Shown: piece by piece, positions 22,339 through 33,470 of the stretch | Layout: each line of letters opens with the position of its first letter | Position numbering within the stretch: position 1 is the stretch's first letter | NCBI GenBank assembly: GCA_030737835.1 | Contig: JAUJYN010000019.1 | Coordinates: forward strand, 2,812,433 to 2,876,432 | Direction of reading: 5' to 3' | From: Acorus gramineus | Lineage: Eukaryota; Streptophyta; Magnoliopsida; Acorales; Acoraceae | DNA length: 64,000 nucleotides | Program-made: the position numbers and the translations under genes | Notes under the pieces: generated by a model | Databases searched by the model: none | Seen by the model: the letters and a program-made list of their open reading frames with translations, nothing else | Told to the model about the DNA's origin: nothing

Positions 22339-24069
22339 TGTCACGCCCCGGGCGTCCCCGAGACGCGGCAAGTGTATATAAAATATCAGAATCTACACAG
22401 GAGGTCAATAATATCATACAAATGACACACAGACAACAAAAGCAGGGCTGACATGATATATACACCAAATGCGGATAACTAAAGACTGAATCTGTAATCA
22501 AAACACACTACAGACTCCATACATAATCACATGTCCTGTGAGAGCCAATATACATACAAGACATCCAAATACAACCAAACGCGTGCCCAAGCACGGAAAA
22601 TAATACATACAACACAAGGGATGCTGATAGCCTCTGCAACTCGCGGGACGTGGCGCTACTCCGCTACTGATGAAGTCCCTCGGGGAGCTCCTCCTCCAGA
22701 TCCGACTCAGATGACACTGAAGAAAATATTATGCGAGGGGTGAGCCACACGCTCAGTGAACGGCACAACCCATGCATCACAGACAATATTGACCACAACC
22801 AGATATCCTTATAATCCACAATTCATATTACTTAATCCACAAATGATAGCACAACTCAAAGCCGTGGGTTGCTCAATCGCCAACCCACTACACCCTCACC
22901 CTCACCCTTCAATGGGCGACAAAGGATATTGGGACTGGCTACACATAACCAGCGGGTCGCTTCCGCCAACCCGCCACACCCTCACCCTCACCCTTCAATG
23001 GGTGACATAGGATATTGGGACTAACTGCACCAAAAACCAACGGGTCGCTTCCGCCAACCCGCTACACCCTCACCCTCACCCTTCAATGGGTGACATAGGA
23101 TTTTGGGACTTACAAGCATCCAATCACAACTCCAGTGGGTCGTTCATCGCCAACCCACTACACCCTCACCCTCACCCTTCAATGGGTGACATAGGATTTT
23201 GGGACTGACTAGGCTGTTGGTCACCCTTGGTCCACCGATAGTCTCTCCTCCACTCCGTAGGCCGCCTGGTCTACTCCCACATTCAGCACAGTCCGTCCTA
23301 AATCAGGAGGTGCCTACTGATGGGAGCCCTCTGTCAGGAAGGCCTGTCTAACGCTGGGGTAGTCTCTACCGGATCCAACGAAGGGAACAGAACAGCCTAC
23401 CCATCGCATATGATCCACTTGGATCCGCAGACGGCACATTATAACAACACTAATGTTCTGAATTCCTCAGAACCCACCAGGGCGCATAACTACGATGCGG
23501 GGAACATGCATAAGGTTATAACAAGGGTGGAATATCATTGGGGGAAAGAAACTCGGGAGGGCAGCGTGAGTTCCCGTTATAGGGCACCCCGACAACCTCT
23601 TCCACCCACCTCCGACCACCACCACAGCCTCCGACCGCCTCCCACAGCCCTCCGATGGCCACCCACCGCCGCCAACCGCCTCCCAACCCCAAAAAACAAG
23701 GAACACGGTGTACCCTAACCCGGGTCTCACCGCTGTCCTCGCAAGGCCCCTCCCCTATAATATTCACTATAACATGCATTTAACAAATACTAGCTGAAAC
23801 TGCGAAATTTCAGAAACGTTACCGGAATTCAACGAAATTTTCGTGAGAGGTCTAAAATGGCACCAGGACACCAAATATGCAGTTAGATTTTCAATCGGAG
23901 TCCTCTAGCTCAGGACGATAGCTAACAGTCCAAAAAATTAGCGGTACCGATCGAAAAACCGAAAAAAACAAAAAACTGCCAGAACGCTCTAACGGTTACC
24001 ATATTACACATGTCAATATATATCCATGGTGCCAGAGGTCGGTATACAGCCCAAGTGCATAACAGCCCT
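22339..24069 (-). mobile_element. Element C 5' LTR, rearranged and incomplete
   Basis: Begins at TGTCACGCCCC (22339) and follows the 15825 LTR closely for about 1.2 kb, including four G-quadruplex units (22860-23215). A ~105-bp piece from further along the LTR (like 18517-18605) is then inserted at about 23597-23696. Near 23792 the sequence jumps ahead to the terminal part (like 19015-19225), and near 24001 it jumps back to the middle (like 17357-17430), before switching to pol. The expected ATATAACA end is absent. Confidence 0.75.
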
Positions 24070-25566
24070 CATGGCTGTACATCGATGGAGGCTTCTGGAG
24101 GAGGCCGCTTGCTGGATCAACGTTCGAGAGACTCCTGCGGGTGGATTTTTGGCCAGGCTAGTGGTGCAACCAGTTCTTCTCGACGAGATCCGCACGGCTC
24201 AGGGTCAGGATCCGCATTTTATTGTCCTCTCTGAAGGGGTCGTCGCGCGACCGTCCGTACTACCAGATTCACAAGGACGGGATCCTGCGGTTCAGAGGTC
24301 GAGTATGCATTCCTGACGACGCAGAGTTGAAGCAGAAGATCTTGGACGAGGCCCATCGTTCGAGGTACACAGTGCATCCTGGTGGCACAAAGATGTACAG
24401 GGGCCTTCATCGCGGCTACTGGTGGCGCGGGATGAAGACGCATGCGAGCACGCGCGTACGCACGCGAGTCCGAGTGCCCCGACACCTACCCGAACCCTCA
24501 GTGGAAGTGCGAGTAGATCACCATGGACTTTGTCTCGGGTTTGCCGAGGTCACGTTCGGGTCGCGATGCCATCTGGGTGATCGTCGATCGACTGACGAAG
24601 TCTGCTCATTTCCTCCCCATCCGACTCACCGATTCTCCGGACACCATGGCGCAGTTGTTTGTCTCTGAGATTGTTCGTCTCCATGGCACTCCTGTCAGCA
24701 TCATTTCTGATCGAGACTCGCGATTTACTTCGAGGTTCTGGCGTAGCCTCCAGCACGCCCTTGGTACGAACCTCCACTTCAGTACATCGTTTCATTCGCA
24801 GACGGACGGCCAGTCAGAGAGGATGATTCAGACCCTGGAGGACATGCTGCGAGCCTGCGTTCTCGATTTTGGGGGCAGTTGGGAGAGGCACCTTCCGTTG
24901 GTGGAGTTTGCCTACAACAACAGCTACCACTCGAGTATCCGGATGGCTCCTTATGAGGCGCTCTATGGCCGCAGCTGCAGGTCCCCCTTGTGTTGGGACG
25001 AGGTCGAAGAGCGCCAGTTGGAGGGACCAAAGATCATTCATCAGACCTCAGAGAATGTGAAGATGATTCACGAGGGTATCCGAGTCGCTCAGAGCCGTCA
25101 GAAGAGCTACGCCGACCGTCGTCGCCGTGAGCTCGCCTTCGAGGTTGGTGACCATGTCTTCCTGAAGGTGTTCCCGATGAAGGGCATCTTCCGTTTCGGT
25201 GTGCGGGGCAAGCTGAGTCCGCGTTTCATTGGGCCGTTCCTCATCCTCGAGCGAGTTGGGGAGGTGGCCTATCGCATAGCTCTGCCCCCACAGTTGGCTC
25301 AGGCCCATGACGTCTTCCATGTCTCGCAGCTGAGGCGTTATGTCCACGATCCTGCTCACGTCATCCCGTTCGAGCCGCTCGTCTTCGAGCCGGACTTGTC
25401 TTTCGTGGAGCAGCCGATTGAGATCCTGGACCGCCGCGAGAAGAGGCTTCGCACCAAGACCGTCCAGCTGGTCAAGGTGCGATGGCAGCACCGTTCCGGT
25501 GTCGAGGCCACTTGGGAGCTCGAGGACGCCATGCGTGACGCGTATCCGCATCTTTTCCCTTCCTAG
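24070..25566 (+). pseudogene. pol: pol of element A: integrase and chromodomain-like tail
   Basis: Forward continuation of element A pol after the element C interruption. From 24523 a 347-codon frame is open and carries the integrase core: MDFVSGLPRS with the first Asp in RDAIWVIVDRLTK, the second Asp in IISDRDSRF, and the Glu in TDGQSERMIQTLED. Then comes a C-terminal segment ending with a chromodomain-like stretch (TVQLVKVRWQ, EATWELEDAM). The N-terminal zinc-binding part (24070-24522) is disrupted: two patches near 24237-24252 and 24441-24494 are LTR sequence, the second removing the zinc-finger Cys pair (CLVC in B). Confidence 0.88.
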
Positions 25567-25601
25567 ATGTTTTTGTATTTATTTTGAGGACAAAATTTTC
25601 T

Positions 25602-25614
25602 AGGGGGGGAAGAA
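25602..25614 (+). other. Polypurine tract of element A
   Basis: AGGGGGGGAAGAA lies directly before the TGTTATATATG start of LTR M, the expected plus-strand primer site. It marks LTR M as the 3' LTR of internal A. Confidence 0.85.
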
Positions 25615-28490
25615 TGTTATATATGTGTCACTTTTTAGCCTTCTGGTAACCATTGGAGCATTCTGACAGTTTTTCAGCTTTTTCGTTTTTCGATCGGAAC
25701 CGCTAAAATTTTGGACTTTTGGCTGTCACCCTGAGTTTGGGAGCTCCGATTGAAAATCTAACTGCATATTATGTGTCCTGGTACCATTTCAAGCCACTCA
25801 CGAAAATTTCATCGAATTCCGGTAACGTTTCAGAATTTCACAGTTCCAAAGCGTATCCGGGTTTTGACCGAGCGAAAAGTCATTGGGAGACTTGACTTGG
25901 TCAAAGTTGACCTTGACTTGGTCAATGGGTTTTGGTTTTTAGTGTGGTTGGGTTGACTAAGGTCAAAGATCACCTAAACCTAACCTAAACCAAGCTTAAC
26001 CTAATTAGTGCTAAGTGAGTGGTGAGTGTGTGAGTGTGTGTGTGTGTGTGTGTGTGCCTTAAATGAAACCCATGCCCAAGCATAGTGTCCCCCTCCCCTA
26101 TTCATCATCTTCTCCACCAAAAGCTCTCTCTCCCCTCTCTTTAAAACCCCCTTTTGACCTAGTTCAAGGTGTTGAATCAAGAAACCCTAAGAAGAGAAAA
26201 GATAGGTGAGGACCCGATCTACCTTCCTATGGTCTCGGATTCGAGTTCCCTCATGTGTGACCCCCTCTCATAACCTCCTTTTTCCTCTGTTTTCAGCCCC
26301 TCTTTGGCTGAGTGGAGATCTTGGTGGTGGTGGTCTTGGAGGTGGCAAATCGGTGCGCGAAGAGCACCTGGTCTCCTTCCCTTCCCTTCCTCTCCTTTGG
26401 GTGAGTCTTCCTTTCCCTCCTTTCTTGTTTAGATGCATGTTTAGGAGGTGTTTTTGGGTATGCATGGCTGTTGGGGAGTTGGAGGGGGCTGTTGGAGGCG
26501 GTTGAGGGTGGTAGAGGTGGCTCGGGCACTGCGGGCACATTAGGCCAGCGCGCGCAGGCAGGCAGGCTGGTAGGCGCAGGGCAGGCTGGCAGGCGCAGGG
26601 CAGGCGCTGTCGGGCGAGCTGGAAGGGGATGCGCGCGTGCGCGCGGGTGGTGCGCGCTGGGCGCAGTGCCGGGCGTGAGCGCGGGCACGCGTGCGAGTGC
26701 TGCGCGCTGGGCGCCGTGCGGGGGCGTGCGCGCGGAGCGCTGGGCAGAGGCGCAGTGCGTGCTGTGCGCGCGGAGAGGCGTGCGGGTGCTGCGCGCTGGG
26801 CGCCGTGCTAGGACGTGCGCACGGAGCGCTACGCTGGGCGCGGTGCGTGCTGTGCGCGCAGAGAGGAGTGCGGGTGTGGCGCAAGGTGCAGCGCTGGGGC
26901 GCAGTGCGCGCGCGGTGCACCCAGGGCTGGACGCGCGGTGCACGCGGGCACCCGCGAGAGTGCGCTCGAACGCGCAGCGTGTCTAGGCGTGCGGGCAGGG
27001 GGCTCGACAGTGCGTCTGGGCGCGCGGGCTGGGGCGCGGCTGTGCGCCCGGGGCGGGTGGCCGTGCGTATGGCTGCTCGGGGGTTCGGGTGAGTCGGGGT
27101 GCTCGGACTCGCGTGCGTACGGGCCGTATGTACGCTTGTCCGAGTGTTGGGTATTTTAGCGTATTTTTATATGTATTGTGTATTTTACTCACCGTGTTGA
27201 ATACCCTGTCTTGCAGATCTTGACGGACGGTCACGCGACGACCCGGGTATTGGTGAGTGGGACAATCCAACCCAGTAGGGAGGCGTTACATGCACTTGGG
27301 CGTGTACCGTCCTCCCCTGGGGCACCATAGTTTAATATTAACTTGTATAATATGTAATCTATGCAAGCATGATTAGTATGTAGTATGCATGCCACCCTAG
27401 ACCTTGTATGTTAGGGACATGCACTCTTAGGATACGTATAAGAGCCATGCATCCTGACACCATGTTTCCATGCTAGGAAAGCCTCGACCTATGCATGTGT
27501 CCTATTAGTTTAATTTATTAAATTAAATGCGAACTTATGGTATTTTGCATGCCTTAGTGAATATTATAACCTGGTGGTTATTATATATGTGTTCCCCGCA
27601 TCTGAGTTATGCGCCATGGAGGAATTTGCAAGAGTTCATGACATTTGAAATGTTAGGAAGTTGTTGCCGACGGATCCAAGTGGATCGTATACGTGTGGAT
27701 AGGCTGTTTCTGTTCCCTTTGTTGGATCCGTATAGAGACTGCCCCAGCGTTAGACAGGCCGTCCTGACAGAGGGCTCCCATCAGTAGGTACCTCCTGATT
27801 TGGTTTCGGACTGTGCTGAATTGTGGGAGTAGACCAGGCGGGCTACGGAGTGGAGGAGAGACTATCGGTGGACCAAGGGTGATTAACAGCCTAGTCAGTC
27901 CCAATAGACCGTGTCACCCATTGTAGGGTGTGGGTGAGGGTATGGTGGGTCGGCGATGTAGCGACCCACTGGATTGTGTAATTCCTGCAACTTTGAGGCT
28001 TTGAATAATTAATTGTGGTTAATATGAATTGTGATGCATGGGTTGTGCTATTCACTGAGCGTGTGGCTCACCCCTCTTATATTTTTTCTCCACTTATCAC
28101 TGAGTCGGATCTGAAGGAGGAGCTCCCCGAGGGATTTCATCAGTAGCGGAGCAGCGCCACGTCCCGCGAGTGTTAGAGGCCATCAGCATTCCTTTTGATT
28201 GTATGTATATATTTCCGTGCTTGGGCACCCATTTGTATTATATTGGATGTCGTTGTATATATTGGCTCTCACAGGACAGTTGATTATGTATCGAGTCTGT
28301 AATATGTCTTTGAATTACAGACTCAGTCTTTTTAGCTTCCGCTATTTGTGTATATATCATGTCAGCCTTGCTTTTGTCTGTGTTGTCATTTTTGGTGTTG
28401 TTTAGAGTATGTTATTGACCTCCTGTATAGACTGCTGATATCATATATACACTTGCCGCGTCCCGGGGACGGCCGCCCTGGGGCGTGACA
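25615..28490 (+). mobile_element. LTR M, shared middle LTR of the composite (2.9 kb)
   Basis: Intact LTR of 2876 bp, TGTTATATATG to GGGGCGTGACA. It has a polypurine tract on its left and a primer-binding site on its right, so it serves as 3' LTR of A and 5' LTR of B. Features: eight W-boxes (25864-25966), TTTAAAA near 26139, splice-like donor 26401, CpG-rich core about 26545-27090, acceptor ending 27216, second donor 27253. The flanks show no short direct repeat, as expected for an internal LTR of a tandem array. Confidence 0.9.
25864..25966 (+). promoter_or_regulatory. W-box cluster in LTR M
   Basis: Eight TTGACC/TTGACT motifs on both strands: forward at 25864, 25892, 25907, 25913 and 25953; reverse GGTCAA at 25899, 25920 and 25961. 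Position matches the cluster of LTR A. Confidence 0.6.
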
Positions 28491-28610
28491 AAAGTTGGTA
28501 TCAGTGCCTGGTCTTGTTAGAGTCAATTGTTTCTTTTTTCGTAGAGATGAGTCCTAGGATTTCTATATGAGTATTCTGATCCTAGTGTCTGGTTTTCTTA
28601 GGTTGCTGAT
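28491..28610 (+). other. Primer-binding site (mutated) and leader, internal B
   Basis: TGGTATCAGTGC near 28496 differs by one base from the tRNA-iMet site of A (TGGTATCAGAGC). About 120 bp of leader precede the gag ATG at 28611. Confidence 0.8.
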
Positions 28611-30031
28611 ATGCCTCCTCGCAGAGGACGGCACGGACGTGGTCCCTCTCGGCCTTTGGAGGTTTTCGGACCTGCCGGAGGCGAGGATGCTACTGGAGAG
28701 TCCTCGGCTGTGAGGCCAGGACCGGCGCAGGAGCCTCCTGCATGGGAGCGCGCGTTCGCGCGGATAGCGGATTTGGTGGAGACTTAGACCAGGGAACTGG
28801 AGGCCCAGACTAGAGTATTGGCTGTGCAGGCACGAGAGATCCTGGAGCTGCGGGCGGCCCGCGAGGCAGTTCCACAGGTCCCCTTGGTGGCAGATCGACC
28901 GGTGGTGCCCGACGTACCCCCAGTCCCCGTGGTGTTTCCGGCGGTGAGAGTTCAGGATCCCCAAGAGAGGGAGGTGGAGCTAGAGGTTGCAGCGCGAGTG
29001 CATCAGAGTGGCCTCAGCGCCTTTCTGAAGCTCCACCCTCTCGAGTTCCATGGCCAGACGGCGGATCCCCTTGCCCCAGAGCGTTGGTTGATGGAGGTGG
29101 ACACGATCTTCTCGACCATGCATTGCACCGACTGCCAGTGAGTCTCCCTGGCCACCTTCATGCTGAAGGGTAGCGCCGCCGACTGGTGGGCTACCCGATC
29201 GGTGGACATCCCTGAGGGAGTGGAGCAGCTTTCATGGGCGGGATTCCGGAGGTATTTTCTGGAGGAGTACTTCCCGTTCTCGACGCGCCAGATCGTGATG
29301 CAGGAGTTTGAGCAGCTGACGCAGGGCTCCATGACTGTCGCTGACTACTCCACGCGCTTCATGAGGCTTTCCAGATTTGCCCCAGCCTTGGTGATGGATG
29401 AGGAGACGCGGTGCCGTCGTTTTGAGCTTGGTCTCAATAGCGCCATTCGGGTGCATGTCACCTCCCAGGCTTTCACGAGGTACTCGGACTTGGTGTCTCG
29501 GGCGAAGACAGTCGAGCGAGACCTCAGGATCCTCGTGAGGGTTGCGACCCCTTCTGCAGACCAGAGACCTCCCAGGAGCCAGGACCAGGGACAGCGCAAG
29601 AAGAAGAGGCCCCGCTTTGATCAGTTAGCGGCTGCCTCTCCTCCAGTCGATGTGGTGCCAGCGCGAGGTCCAGCACCCATTGCGGCAGTGCCAGTCCAGG
29701 CCAGGCGACCGGAGACGCGGCGCTGTCAGCGCATCGGGCATATCTTGTATAATTGCCCTGATGCTGGCCGACCCCGCGTGCTGCCTCCGCAGCAGCAGCA
29801 GCAGTTGCAGCAGCAGCCGTACCAGCAGCAGCAGCCTCAGCGCCAGCAGCAGCAGCAGCCTCAGCGTCAGCAGCAGCAGCCACAGGGTGGCCGAGCTGAC
29901 CAGAAGAGGCAGCCAGTGCAGCCGGCGAGGCGTGCCTCTGCTCCTTAGCCGCAGTTTGTTCAGGGCCGAGTTGCAGCGCTTTCGGCCGAGTTGCAGCGCT
30001 TTCGGCCGAGGAGGCGCAGGCTTCGGGTAGC
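28611..30031 (+). pseudogene. gag: gag of element B (broken)
   Basis: Same gag as element A, in one frame from the ATG at 28611 to 29948. It has TAG at 28785 (CAG in A), TGA at 29139 (CGA expected) and TAG at 29946 (CAG in A). The core LKGSAADWW, FLEEYFPFS and MTVADYSTRF is intact from 29160. The zinc knuckle again reads RRCQRIGHILYNC, lacking the first Cys as in A, and is followed by a longer Gln-rich tract (about 29800-29885). A 20-bp tandem duplication at 29971-30010 shifts the frame before the protease. Confidence 0.87.
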
Positions 30032-33000
30032 GTGGTTCGAGGTATTGTTCTGATCTCTCAGCTCCCTGCATATGTGTTATTTGATTCCGGAGCCACGCAC
30101 TCGTTCGTGTCTCCCGCTTTTGCGAGACGGACGGGCGTGGCGTCCGCCCCTCTTGAGGTTGTTCTGGAGGTATCATTGCCCGTAGGAGACCGTATTCTCC
30201 TCTGTTCTGTGTACCGAGGGTGTACCGTGGTGATTGCGGAGCATGAGTTTCCAGTGGAGTTGGTAGAGCTCGCCATGACGGACTTCGATGCCATCCTGGG
30301 AATGGATTGGCTCTCAGCTAGTCACGCCAGCATCGACTGTTTTGCTAAGTCGGTGTCTTTCCACCTTCCGGGTCAGAGGTCCTTCCAGTTCGTGGGCGAT
30401 CGTGACATAGCCCCTTTGGGGTTCGTGTCGTCCATCCAAGCGTGGAGACTCCTTCAGGGAGGATGCGAGGGTTTTCTGGCGTACATTGCTCAGGAGGATG
30501 CACCGCTGTGGGCAGATATCAGTCAGACTCCGGTCGTGGCAGAGTATCCTGAGGTTTTCCCCGATGATCTTCCGGGATTACCGCTGGATCGCGCGATCGA
30601 GTTTGAGATCAATCTGATTCCGGGGACCAAGCCGATTTTGAGAGCTCCGTACCGGATGGCCCCAGCAGAGCTGAAGGTGCTCAAGGAGCAGTTGGAGGAG
30701 TTGCTGGAGAAGGGCTTCGCACGTCCGAGTGTTTCTCCGTGGGGAGCCCCTGTCCTGTTCGTCCGGAAGAAGGACGGTTCGCTGCGGCTTTGTATCGATT
30801 ACAGGCAGCTGAACAAGCGGACAGTAAAGAACAAGTACCCATTGCCGCGGATCGACGATCTGTTTGACCAGCTCCAGGGAGCGCGTGTCTTCTCTAAGAT
30901 CGATCTCCGTTCGGGCTACTATCAGCTGAAGATCCGGGAGTCAGATATTTCAAAGACGGCCTTTCGTACCCTGTATGGACACTACGAGTTCAGAGTACTG
31001 CCGTTCGGGTTGACGAATGCACCGGCAGCCTTCATGGATCAGATGAACCGGGTGTTTCGGCCCTTCCTCGACTCCTTTGTGGTAGTATTCATCGATGACA
31101 TATGGTGTACTCGAGGAGTCTTGAGGAGCATGCTCACCATCTCCGCACTGTCTTGGAGACTTTGGCCCGACATCAGTTGTTCGCCAAGTTCAGCAAGTGC
31201 GAGTTTTGGTTGGAGCGTATGGCCTTTCTGGGCCATGTGATTTCCGGCGAGGGCATATCTGTGGACCCGGACAAGAAAATCGTCGTGTCGAATTGGCGTC
31301 GACCATCGAACCCCACAGAGATTCGGAGCTTCCTGGGCTTGGCGGGTTATTACAAGAGGTTTGTCGAGGGTTTCTCAAAGATAGTTGTTCCTCTTACCCG
31401 CCTCACTCGAAAGGATGTTCGGTTCGAGTGGTCTCCGGCTTGCGAGGAGAGCTTCCTGGAGTTGAAGCGAAGGCTCACCTCAGCGCCAGTTCTTACCCTT
31501 CCGTCTGGGAGTTGTGGGTTCGCGGTTTACTCCGATGCATCGTGGTTGGGTGTGGGTTGCGTCCTGATGCAGCACGGTAAGGTTGTGGCTTACGCGTCAT
31601 GTCAGTTGAAGCCCCATGAGCAGAATTACCCCACCCACGACTTAGAGTTGGCAGCGATCATCTTTGCGCTGAAGATGTGGAGGCACTACCTCTATGGCGA
31701 GGAGTTCGAGCTCTTTACTGATCATAAGAGCTTGACATATTTGCAGTCCCAGCCGGAGCTCAACATGCGTCAGAGACGTTGGGTCGAGTTCCTGAAGGAC
31801 TATGATTGTGACATCGCTTACCATCCGGGTAAGGCAAATGTCGTGGTGGATGCTCTCAGCAGGCAGCCCTTGGGCATGGCCACCCACATGGCTGTACGTC
31901 ATTGGAGGCTTCTGGAGGAGGCCGCTTGCTGGATCAGCGTTCGAGAGACTCCTGCGGGTGGCTTTTTGGCCAGGCTAGTGGTGCAGCCCATTCTTCTCGA
32001 CGAGATCCGCACGGCTCAGGGTCAGGATCCGCATTTTATAGTCCTCTCTGAAGGCATCGCCCGGGGCGAGCGTCCGGACTACCAGATTCACGAGGACTGG
32101 ATCCTACGGTTCAGAGGTCGAGTATGCATTCCTGACGACGCAGAGCTGAAGCAGAAGATCTTGGACGAGGCCCATCGTTCGAGGTACACAGTGCATCCTG
32201 GTGGCACAAAGATGTACAGGGGCCTTCATCGTGGCTACTGGTGGCGCGGATGAAGACGGAATTGCCCGTTTCGTTGCCCGTTGCTTGGTATGCCAGCAGG
32301 TGAAGTCGGAGCATCAGTGCTCTGCGGGGAAGCTGCAGTCCATTGAGATCCCTCAGTGGAAGTGGGAGCAGATCACCATGGACTTCGTCTCGGGTTTGCC
32401 GAGGTCACGTTCGGGTCGCGATGCCATCTGGGTAATCGTCGATCGACTGACGAAGTCTGCTCATTTCCTCCCCATCCGACTCACCGATTCTCTGGACACC
32501 TTGGCTCAGTTGTTCGTCTCAGAGATTGTTCGTCTCCATGGCACTCCCGTTAGCATCATTTCTGATCGAGACGCGCGGTTTACTTCGAGGTTCTGGCATA
32601 GCCTCCAGCACGCCCTTGGTACGAACCTCCACTTCAGTACAGCGTTTCATCCGCAGACGGACGGCCAGTCGGAGAGGACGATTCAGACCCTGGAGGACAT
32701 GCTGCGAGCCTGCGTTCTCGATTTTGGGGGCAGTTGGGAGAGGCACCTTCCGTTGGTGGAGTTTGCCTACAACAACAGCTACCACTCGAGTATCCGGATG
32801 GCTCCTTATGAGGCGCTCTATGGCCGCAGCTGCAGGTCCCCGTTGTGTTGGGACGAGGTCGGAGAGCGCCAGTTGGAGGGACCAAAGATCATTCATCAGA
32901 CCTCAGAGATGGTGAAGACGATTCGCGAGCGTATCCGAGTCGCTCAGAGCCGTCAGAAGAGCTACGCCGACCGTCGTCGCCGTGAGCTCGCCTTCGAGGT

Positions 33001-33421
33001 TGGTGACCATGTCTTCCTGAAGGTGTCCCAGATGAAGGGCATCTTCCGTTTCGGTGTGCGGGGCAAGCTGAGTCCACGTTTCATTGGGCCGTTCCTCATC
33101 CTCGAGCGAGTTGGGGAGGTGGCCTATCGCATAGCTCTGCCCCCACAGTTGGCTCAGGCCCATGACGTCTTCCATGTTTCGCAGCTGAGGCGTTATGTCC
33201 ACGATCCTGCTCACGTCATCCCGTTCGAGCTGCTCGTCATCGAGCCGGACTTGTCATTCGTCGAGCAGCCGATTGAGATCATGGACCGCCGCGAGAAGAG
33301 GCTCCGCACCAAGACCGTCCAGTTGGTCAAGGTGCGATGGCAGCACCGTTCCGGTGCCGAGGCCACTTGGGAGCTCGAGGACGCCATGCGTGACGCGTAT
33401 CCGCATCTTTTCCCTTCCTAG
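30032..33421 (+). pseudogene. pol: pol of element B: protease, RT, RNase H, integrase, chromodomain
   Basis: Near-complete pol in three frames. The protease DSGATH box is at 30083. RT follows with a normal active-site FIDD (31088-31099). One T is missing just after it (near 31101), moving the frame. RT thumb, RNase H (YSDAS, DLELAAI, TDHKSL) and the start of integrase run open to about 32248, where one G is missing. The last frame, open to the stop at 33421, holds the integrase zinc site (ARCLVCQ), the core (DAIWVIVDRLTK, ISDRDARF, TLED) and a chromodomain-like end (LVKVRWQ, ATWELEDAM). Two single-base losses are thus the only breaks in pol itself. Lineage: Tekay/Del-type chromovirus by the integrase tail (inference). 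Confidence 0.92.
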
Positions 33422-33456
33422 ATGTTTTTGTATTTATTTTGAGGACAAAATTTCCT

Positions 33457-33470
33457 AAGGGGGGGAAGAA
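33457..33470 (+). other. Polypurine tract of element B
   Basis: AAGGGGGGGAAGAA directly before LTR B, equivalent to 25602-25614. Confidence 0.85.
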
